From Defluviitaleaceae bacterium (lineage in GTDB: Bacteria; Bacillota_A; Clostridia; Lachnospirales; WQUN01), in contig WREB01000094.1 of NCBI GenBank assembly GCA_009779525.1, forward strand, positions 1 through 5,591: a stretch of 5,591 nt of DNA. Reading direction: 5' to 3'. The notes beneath the pieces were generated by a model. It ran no database searches and was not told where the DNA came from. It saw only the letters and a program-made list of their open reading frames with translations. Position 1 is the first letter of the stretch. Every line of letters starts with the position of its first letter. The translations under genes were made by a program, and so were the position numbers. Below are positions 1-4,796 of the stretch, piece after piece.

Positions 1-1
1 C

Positions 2-583
2 GAAATCCGCAGGGCGGAAATTTACGCGCTTGCGTCCGTCGAGGATTTCGTCGCGCACACGACGCCCGAGATAATGGACGAGAACTGCCAGTACATCCGC
101 GATTGGGATTGCGAACGGCTGTATGAAATGGCCGATTTTGAGGGCAAAACCGTGCTTGACGTCGGGGCCGGCTCGGGCCGGCTGACTTTCGCCGCGGCGG
201 CGAAAGCCCGCGAGGTCTACGCCGCCGAACCTGTCGGGACGCTTCGCGAATACATCCGCGCCAAGGCGCTTGTTGAAAACATAGCCAACGTGCGCGTGAC
301 GGAGGCGCTCGTCACTTCGCTTCCGTATCCCGACGACACGTTTGATATAGTAATATCGGGACATGTCGTCGGCGACGAATGGGACGCCGAAATAGAGGAG
401 CTTACGCGCGTATGCAAACACGGCGGATGGCTGATCGACTGCCCGGGCGACGAAGCGCATGGCGGCGACCGCGGAAAATTTATGGACGAACTGGCTGTTC
501 GCGGATGGGAAAGGCTGAGCTACGCCGGAAACGGCGGGGGCCGCGTACACCGCTACCGCAAGCGGGTAGATAAATCATTGTAA
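2..583 (+). CDS. Class I SAM-dependent methyltransferase, 5'-truncated by window edge
   Basis: Transfers a methyl group from S-adenosylmethionine to an unidentified substrate, probably in the cytoplasm. The frame is open from base 2 to the TAA at 581-583, giving 193 visible residues. The first ATG is at 74, but it lacks a good ribosome-binding site and the preceding 24 codons read as plausible protein, so the true start probably lies left of the window. The Rossmann-fold motif I, VLDVGAGSGR, is at visible residues 51-60. An acidic residue ending strand 2 (YAAEP, about 73-77) would contact the ribose hydroxyls. A typical LPYPDDTFDIVIS segment (about 107-119) and a CKHGGWLI strand (about 138-145) follow, as in the Methyltransf_11/25 type. 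The C-terminus is short and basic. Nothing visible identifies the substrate. It converges on the URO-D-like gene with 2 bp between stop codons and is probably unrelated to that operon. Confidence 0.88.
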   Translation, partial: EIRRAEIYALASVEDFVAHTTPEIMDENCQYIRDWDCERLYEMADFEGKTVLDVGAGSGRLTFAAAAKAREVYAAEPVGTLREYIRAKALVENIANVRVTEALVTSLPYPDDTFDIVISGHVVGDEWDAEIEELTRVCKHGGWLIDCPGDEAHGGDRGKFMDELAVRGWERLSYAGNGGGRVHRYRKRVDKSL

Positions 584-585
584 AA

Positions 586-1740
586 TCAAGGACGGTTCGC
601 GCCCAAAAAATGCGCGGCGTCTATGTACTCGCGCATCCGCCGCACGGAGGTGTTCGGCGTAAGCGGGCTTCCGGTGCTTGTGAAATACCTGCCGTGCGCT
701 GCGCCGGCTTTAACTATCGCGGTGATTTTTTCCCTAAGTTCTTCCGAAGTTGAAATCTCGACGTCGGCATAAGGGTTTAAGTTGCCGGCAAGGCAGATAT
801 TTTTCCCGAGTTTTGACGCGATGTCAGCGTAGTCGTTGACATAGCTTTTCATCGAACACTCCATCATCAGCGCGTCGGCGCCGGACGAGGCTATAAGTTC
901 GGCGCGGTCGGAAATCCCTCCGAAATACAATGCGATCGCCTTGAAACCCTGCCGCTTTATCTCGCTAACCTGCTCGCGCAGGTAAGGAAGCGCGAATTCT
1001 TCGTACATCGCGGGCGAAATCATGTCGCTTGTCGCGGTGGCGTCGTCGACGAAAATAGCGTCGCCGCTCGCCGCGGCGTACGCCCTTATGAGCTCGATGT
1101 TTTGCTCGAGCACGAGATTGCTTATATATTTTATCAGCTGCGGTTCATCGTGCAGCATCGCGTACATATTGGTCATACCGACGTGGTACGCGTTCGAATA
1201 AAACGGGCTGACCACCCCGCCGCTGACAATGAAGCGCTCGCTTCCGAACTGCCCGAGCGTGATGTCAAGGAACCGGTTGAACCCGTTTGAGACAAGCCGC
1301 TCCGCCTTGGTCGCCCTTATCCTCGCGCGCGCGTCCGCGAACGTATAGACATACCTGGTTTCGTTTTCGCCGCCGCCCGACCCGGCGTTATGTATTTCGT
1401 CCGGAACCGGCGAAAAGTCGCCGCTTCGCTTGTCACGGTAATACGCCTTGCCGTCGCGAAGCGCGATTTCGGTGTTTTTACTATAGTCGTCGAGACACGG
1501 AAACGCCGGCTGCACTATGTCGAAGGGCAGCGCTTCATTAATCAGCCCGTTTATTTCGGCGTGCCAGCCGTCGTTTCGCGTTATGAGCCATTCGTAGTAT
1601 TTCCAAACCGGTAGCCCGGTGAGTTCTTCCCAATGGTCGGCGTTGGAAAGCGTCTGGTACGGCGCCGCCACCGGCCATACGTCGGGACTACTCCCTTCGA
1701 TTGCGGCGATCATTCGTTCCTTCGGAGTCATACGACCCAT
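586..1740 (-). CDS. URO-D-fold (uroporphyrinogen decarboxylase family) protein lacking methyltransferase zinc ligands
   Basis: A 384-residue protein of the URO-D superfamily, which includes HemE and the corrinoid methyltransferases MtaA/CmuA. Family landmarks by eye: N-terminal MTPKER, a LPFDIVQP segment (Asp74, near the HemE catalytic Asp), FVDDATATSDMISP (about 231-244), EEFALPYL, and AGNLNP (318-323). The arginine-rich substrate motif of true HemE is absent. Where MtaA-type enzymes have His-x-Cys-Gly, this protein has Leu-Tyr-Phe-Gly (271-274), and the C-terminal Cys position is Ser358. All three zinc ligands are therefore missing and the function is unknown. Start: the hydrolase stop TAG (1747-1745) is 4 nt before ATG 1740, with no clear ribosome-binding site, suggesting reinitiation after the upstream gene. 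ATG 1731 (giving MTPKER directly) and TTG 1755 (overlapping the hydrolase) are alternatives. It is the last gene of the minus-strand cluster. Confidence 0.88.
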   Translation of the reverse strand: MGRMTPKERMIAAIEGSSPDVWPVAAPYQTLSNADHWEELTGLPVWKYYEWLITRNDGWHAEINGLINEALPFDIVQPAFPCLDDYSKNTEIALRDGKAYYRDKRSGDFSPVPDEIHNAGSGGGENETRYVYTFADARARIRATKAERLVSNGFNRFLDITLGQFGSERFIVSGGVVSPFYSNAYHVGMTNMYAMLHDEPQLIKYISNLVLEQNIELIRAYAAASGDAIFVDDATATSDMISPAMYEEFALPYLREQVSEIKRQGFKAIALYFGGISDRAELIASSGADALMMECSMKSYVNDYADIASKLGKNICLAGNLNPYADVEISTSEELREKITAIVKAGAAHGRYFTSTGSPLTPNTSVRRMREYIDAAHFLGANRP

Positions 1741-1744
1741 CTGT

Positions 1745-3949
1745 CTACGTTTCAAACACGACGGCTGTCGCGTCGAGCGGCCCTACGGTTATCTCAAACC
1801 CGCCGCCTTCTTGCGTAACGGCTGAGCCGTACGCGTCGACCACCCTGCCGCCTTCCGGCAGCGGTATCGTTTCGGTTAGGGGCCGCTCATGCGGGTTTAC
1901 GATTATGTAAGCCGACAGCTTTTCGCCGACGCGCCTCGATACGAGCAGGCCGCCGGCGTTTTTTATCCGCACGCCGCAATGCATAAGCAGCTTGCGCGCC
2001 GTTTCAACCGAATCGTTTTCAACGTAGGCGGTCGCGTTATGTCCGAGGCATGTTCCGGCTAAGATAATTTTTCCGCTTCCGATTTTTTTCTCTATCCCGG
2101 ATGTTTTTCCGTTGAATTTGAAAATTGCTTCGCAGCCTTCCGCTTCGTATGTCTCGATAAACGCGTTCGCCCGGATCTTGCAGCCGGAAAGCGCGCCCGC
2201 GCCCTCCATTTTTCCCTCGTCCTCGAATTCGCCCCAGGTGCGCTCGCCCGGGGTCCATCTGTCTTCATCCCCGGGTTCCCGTATCAGCCTGAACGTTTTG
2301 ACATTCGCGCCCAAGGCGCCGCGGATTACCGCGTTCATTTGGCCGCGCGTCGCGTAGCCCGTATCGCTAAGCCTTCCGCACGCGCCCTCAAGCAGCACGC
2401 AAACGCCCGCCTTCGCGCATTCGACGAGCTTACCCGCCAAATCGCCCGACATCGAGAGCGGAAGCGGAACGACAATCGCCTTATACGAATAAGCGCGCTT
2501 TTCGCCAAGCTGCGAGGCCTCGACAAAATCGCAGGGGACGCCGGCGTCCCAGCAAAACTTATACCAGCCGCGCGCGTCGTAGGCGTGCGCTTCGGGCGCC
2601 TGGCTCATCGTCCGCATAAGCTGCGTGTTCCACTCGTCGACAAGGATCGCGACTTCGGCTTGGGGCTTGTTGTTTTTTGCGAAGACGTCCGGGTACTTTT
2701 GAAAGAAACGGCCGATCGCCGAGGCTTCCTCGAGCCGCTCTGTGGTTTCGCCTTCCGGGTCCAAAAGCGAGAAGCCGTTTGCCTCGGGCGCCATTATTTC
2801 CGCGCGGGCCACCCAAAACGAAAGCGCGGTTATGCCGGAACCGATTGCGGAGAGCATCCACCTCCTGACGTCGGCCGCTTCGGGAATCCTTCCAATGTGG
2901 AAGTCGGTGCTCACCGGCCCGCCTTGGAATTCCGCGAACCAAACGGGCTTGCCCTCCGCGCTCGCGCTTCTTATGTAGTCCGCGTTTTTCGCGACGTTGT
3001 CCCACATTTCCGCAAGCAGCGTTTCGTAGCGCGGAAGGCGTTTTTGCCGCTTGTGGTCGTCCCAGCCGCTTCCGCTTCCCCAGGCGGGGTAAGAGGACAT
3101 TCCGATGAAATCCTGCGTCCTCGCATAAGTCCAGTCCATCCCGCTCCCGAAATCCGGGGAACCCTTGTGCGCGAAGACCGGCCTCGAAAGGGCGTCGGCT
3201 TCCTTAATCGCCTCGCAGCGCGACCTAAGCACGCTTGCGACCTGCACATTGTCCATGAAATAGCGGAAGAAAAAGCGCTGCGGGACGCAATTTACCCTTC
3301 TTGAACGATCGGGGTTTATCGATTCGAACGAAGCGTAGTTAGCGTTCCAATGCGCGTTTAGTTTTTTTATTTCGCTGCCGTAGCGGCCGGAAAGCCAGGC
3401 GCGGTATGAGGCGAGCGTGTTTTCGCAGTAGCATACGCACTCGCCCGCGAACCATTCGGCCCAGTAGCCGATTTCCTGCCAGGTGTTCCAGACGACGATG
3501 TTTTCGTGAATTGAGAGTTCGCCGACGAGCCGCCTGATAAAGCGGAGCTGGTCCTCCGTCGCGCCGGGGTGGTCGTAGCAAGGGCCGGGCTTTCCGTCGG
3601 CGGGGAGCGTCGTCTGCGCCGCGTAATTGACCTGACAACCGTCCTGGCGCACCATCCTGCAGTCCGGATGCTTTTCGTAAAGCCAGGATGGCGCCTGCTC
3701 GCACGTGAGTCCGACGTATACCCCCATGTCAAGCTCCTGGGCGCGCGATATCAATTCGTGGTATTTCGATAAGTCGACGTTCCCTTCGGAGGGTTCGTCA
3801 ACCAGCCAGTTTTCCTGCAGTTTCACCATGTTGAAGCCCTTGGACTTTATGATTTCCATGTCGCGCTTCAATTCCGCCATCGGCGGCATCGGCTCGCGGC
3901 AGAGGTGCGTTCCGAGCGGAAACGAGTCCCAAAACCTTTTTTTATCCAT
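1745..3949 (-). CDS. GH42-like glycoside hydrolase (putative beta-galactosidase)
   Basis: A 734-residue probable retaining glycosidase of clan GH-A, resembling family GH42, with no signal peptide, so probably cytoplasmic. The TIM barrel covers about residues 1-400: PLGTHLCREP near the start, KGFNMVKLQENW (38-49) and EQAPSWL (84-90). The likely acid/base is Glu159 in NTWQEIGYW and the likely nucleophile Glu340 in WFAEFQGG. Cys124 (GPCYDHPG) and Cys171/173/175 (CVCYC) correspond roughly to the GH42 four-cysteine metal site. YRAWLSGRYG (182-191) and KLNAHWN are typical GH42 elements after the acid/base. A trimerisation, amidotransferase-like domain spans about 430-650, and a small beta domain ends the protein. 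The length is slightly above the usual 650-700. Gln precedes the acid/base Glu where GH-A enzymes usually have Asn, so this is a divergent branch and the substrate is uncertain. ATG 3949 was chosen because GGGAG lies 5 nt upstream; TTG 3961 would overlap that site. Confidence 0.9.
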   Translation of the reverse strand: MDKKRFWDSFPLGTHLCREPMPPMAELKRDMEIIKSKGFNMVKLQENWLVDEPSEGNVDLSKYHELISRAQELDMGVYVGLTCEQAPSWLYEKHPDCRMVRQDGCQVNYAAQTTLPADGKPGPCYDHPGATEDQLRFIRRLVGELSIHENIVVWNTWQEIGYWAEWFAGECVCYCENTLASYRAWLSGRYGSEIKKLNAHWNANYASFESINPDRSRRVNCVPQRFFFRYFMDNVQVASVLRSRCEAIKEADALSRPVFAHKGSPDFGSGMDWTYARTQDFIGMSSYPAWGSGSGWDDHKRQKRLPRYETLLAEMWDNVAKNADYIRSASAEGKPVWFAEFQGGPVSTDFHIGRIPEAADVRRWMLSAIGSGITALSFWVARAEIMAPEANGFSLLDPEGETTERLEEASAIGRFFQKYPDVFAKNNKPQAEVAILVDEWNTQLMRTMSQAPEAHAYDARGWYKFCWDAGVPCDFVEASQLGEKRAYSYKAIVVPLPLSMSGDLAGKLVECAKAGVCVLLEGACGRLSDTGYATRGQMNAVIRGALGANVKTFRLIREPGDEDRWTPGERTWGEFEDEGKMEGAGALSGCKIRANAFIETYEAEGCEAIFKFNGKTSGIEKKIGSGKIILAGTCLGHNATAYVENDSVETARKLLMHCGVRIKNAGGLLVSRRVGEKLSAYIIVNPHERPLTETIPLPEGGRVVDAYGSAVTQEGGGFEITVGPLDATAVVFET

Positions 3950-3954
3950 AAAAG

Positions 3955-3959
3955 CTCCC
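3955..3959 (-). promoter_or_regulatory. Ribosome-binding site of the GH42-like gene
   Basis: The minus strand reads GGGAG, CTTTT, then ATG at 3949, giving a 5-nt spacer. This fixes the start and excludes the in-frame TTG at 3961. The site directly abuts the U-rich run of the preceding hairpin, so structure or termination there would directly affect translation initiation. Confidence 0.75.
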
Positions 3960-3982
3960 AAAAAATACGGCGCGAGGCGCCG
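3960..3982 (-). terminator. Intrinsic terminator or attenuator between lipoprotein and hydrolase genes
   Basis: On the minus strand a perfect 6-bp GC stem (CGGCGC, loop CTC, GCGCCG; plus-strand arms 3968-3973 and 3977-3982) is followed by TATTTTTT (3967-3960). This is the classic form of a rho-independent terminator, though the stem is short. It begins 9 nt after the lipoprotein stop codon and its U-run ends next to the hydrolase ribosome-binding site. With no other obvious promoter in the 42-nt gap, it is best read as a partial terminator that lowers expression of the downstream genes (inference). Confidence 0.68.
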
Positions 3983-3999
3983 CGCTTTATTTTAAAGCG
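3983..3999 (-). repeat. Second hairpin spanning the lipoprotein stop codon
   Basis: A perfect 7-bp inverted repeat: plus-strand arms CGCTTTA (3983-3989) and TAAAGCG (3993-3999) around a 3-nt loop. It includes the stop codon of the lipoprotein gene and directly abuts the terminator stem at 3982, so in RNA the two hairpins could stack end to end. A possible role is 3'-end protection of the lipoprotein mRNA or reinforcement of termination; this is inferred from position only. Confidence 0.5.
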
Positions 4000-4699
4000 G
4001 CGCGCCCGCTATGACTTCGATCGCGTTCAGCCAAACCGCGTTTCCCTTCTTATGGACGAAGTCGATTTCGATTTTGCCGTCTTCGTCGGCTTCCGCCGTT
4101 ATTTCTTTGATTATCGGAACGAACAATTCGTCCACCCATTCGTTCATGTCGAAGCCTTCCATGACGATCTCGCCGTTTATCCTGACGTCTATTATCGGAA
4201 TTATCGATTCCGGCAGCATTCCTATGAAGTGCATCCTGATCGTATACGCGCGCCCCGGCTCAAGACCGTCGAAGCGGTAGCCGAAAAAGTTCGCGCCCAC
4301 CCAGCGGCACGAATCGTAGACGAACATCGGCGCGGCGTTTTCCATCCCTTCCGGTATGCGCACGAATTCGGCGAGTTCCTCTTCGGACTCCGATTTTGTC
4401 TGCGAGGCGGTGAAGCTTCCCGCCCAATACTTATAATCCTTGACGAATTCGCCCAAATCCTCGCCGCCGCAATTGATCCGGTATAAAAAATCCCCTTCCT
4501 TGACCGAAAGATCTTCCGGCTCCGGCTCGGGAGACGGCATCGGTTCTACGGTGGGGACTGGAGTCGCCGTCGGGGCCGTCGTCGGCGCCGTCGTCGGGGA
4601 GGCCGTAGGCTGCGCCTGCCTTTGTCCGGAGCCTCCGCACGATGCGGCTAACGCGGAAAATAAGCAAAGCGCAGTAACAGCGGCTAACATTTTTTTCAT
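3992..4699 (-). CDS. Malectin-domain lipoprotein, putative surface carbohydrate-binding protein
   Basis: A 235-residue predicted lipoprotein. The N-terminus MKKMLAAVTALCLFSALAAS is a lipoprotein signal with Cys21 as the lipidation site; the lipobox is slightly loose (Ala at -3, Ser at -1). Residues about 25-62 are a flexible linker rich in Thr, Pro and Ala that becomes acidic (PSPEPEPED), suiting a tether through a Gram-positive wall. Residues about 70-232 resemble a malectin-like domain: YRINCGG (73-79), then FFGYRFDGL, a YTIRMHF strand (152-158), DVRINGEIVMEGFDM (171-185), KIEIDF and a final WLNAIEVI strand. Malectin domains bind glucose disaccharides in animals and occur as carbohydrate modules in bacterial proteins; the ligand here is unknown. 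ATG 4699 was chosen for its 9-nt spacing from GAAGGA; ATG 4705 and TTG 4708 are too close. It is the first gene after the promoter and no catalytic domain is present. Confidence 0.85.
   Translation of the reverse strand: MKKMLAAVTALCLFSALAASCGGSGQRQAQPTASPTTAPTTAPTATPVPTVEPMPSPEPEPEDLSVKEGDFLYRINCGGEDLGEFVKDYKYWAGSFTASQTKSESEEELAEFVRIPEGMENAAPMFVYDSCRWVGANFFGYRFDGLEPGRAYTIRMHFIGMLPESIIPIIDVRINGEIVMEGFDMNEWVDELFVPIIKEITAEADEDGKIEIDFVHKKGNAVWLNAIEVIAGAPL
4575..4598. repeat. Two 12-bp tandem repeats in the lipoprotein linker
   Basis: On the plus strand GCCGTCGTCGG occurs at 4575-4585 and again at 4587-4597, a 12-bp period that encodes repeated Thr-Thr-Ala-Pro in the lipoprotein linker. The period is a multiple of three, so copy-number slippage would change linker length without a frameshift. 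Confidence 0.7.
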
Positions 4700-4708
4700 T
4701 TTCATCAA

Positions 4709-4714
4709 TCCTTC
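4709..4714 (-). promoter_or_regulatory. Ribosome-binding site of the malectin lipoprotein gene
   Basis: The minus strand reads GAAGGA, then 9 nt, then ATG 4699. Three closely spaced start-like codons follow (TTG 4708, ATG 4705, ATG 4699), and the spacing favours the last. Confidence 0.6.
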
Positions 4715-4729
4715 TTTTTCATTGAAAAA

Positions 4730-4759
4730 ATTATATCATTCGCCGTTTATCGCGGGCAA
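4730..4759 (-). promoter_or_regulatory. Sigma-A-type promoter of the lipoprotein-hydrolase-URO-D cluster
   Basis: On the minus strand: -35 TTGCCC (4759-4754; matches TTGACA at 4 of 6 positions), an 18-bp spacer, then a perfect -10 TATAAT (4735-4730) preceded by TG one base upstream (an extended -10, TGATATAAT). The start of transcription would fall near 4723, giving a leader of about 24 nt before ATG 4699 that carries the GAAGGA ribosome-binding site. A T-run directly follows the -10. There is no comparable promoter in the gap before the hydrolase gene, so this promoter probably drives all three genes. Confidence 0.75.
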
Positions 4760-4765
4760 ACGGCG
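4741..4765. promoter_or_regulatory. Inverted repeat within the promoter, putative operator
   Basis: Perfect 8-bp arms CGCCGTTT (4741-4748) and AAACGGCG (4758-4765) flank a 9-bp centre. The right arm overlaps two bases of the -35 box and the left arm lies between -35 and -10, a position where a bound dimer would block RNA polymerase. Alternatively it is the terminator hairpin of ecfT, but the first T-run (TTTTTT, minus strand 4730-4725) starts 10 nt after the stem, too far for a canonical terminator. No regulator gene is visible to pair with it. Confidence 0.5.
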
Positions 4766-4796
4766 CAAGTAAAAAGATAATTTTTTATGATGAAAT

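Noticed and set aside
74..76. ATG at 74 as the true start of the methyltransferase
   Set aside because: There is no good ribosome-binding site, and the upstream in-frame codons are uninterrupted to the edge and protein-like. It cannot be fully excluded.
529..536. Extra copies of the AAACGGCG half-site at 529-536 and 5468-5475
   Set aside because: Both are single half-sites inside coding sequence without a partner arm. They are expected by chance in GC-rich DNA.
586..1740. Calling the URO-D-like protein HemE (haem synthesis)
   Set aside because: The arginine-rich substrate motif is absent, no haem genes are nearby, and the sequence is closer to the MtaA/CmuA side of the family.
2339..3304. 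A 321-codon plus-strand open frame opposite the hydrolase gene
   Set aside because: It lies wholly antisense to a strong GH42-like gene, is very rich in Arg, Ala and Val as expected of GC-rich shadow frames, and has no recognisable domain.
3950..3961. TTG at 3961 as start of the hydrolase gene
   Set aside because: It overlaps the GGGAG ribosome-binding site that is well placed for ATG 3949.
3905..4486. A 193-codon plus-strand open frame opposite the hydrolase start and lipoprotein gene
   Set aside because: It crosses the intergenic hairpins and is antisense to two supported genes. Its composition (Phe, Arg, Val, His) looks like a complement artefact and it shows no domain.
4775..4790. AT-rich TAAAAA/TTTTTTA inverted repeat near 4770-4788 as the ecfT terminator
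   Set aside because: The stem has only A-T pairs and no GC core, so it is too weak to call.
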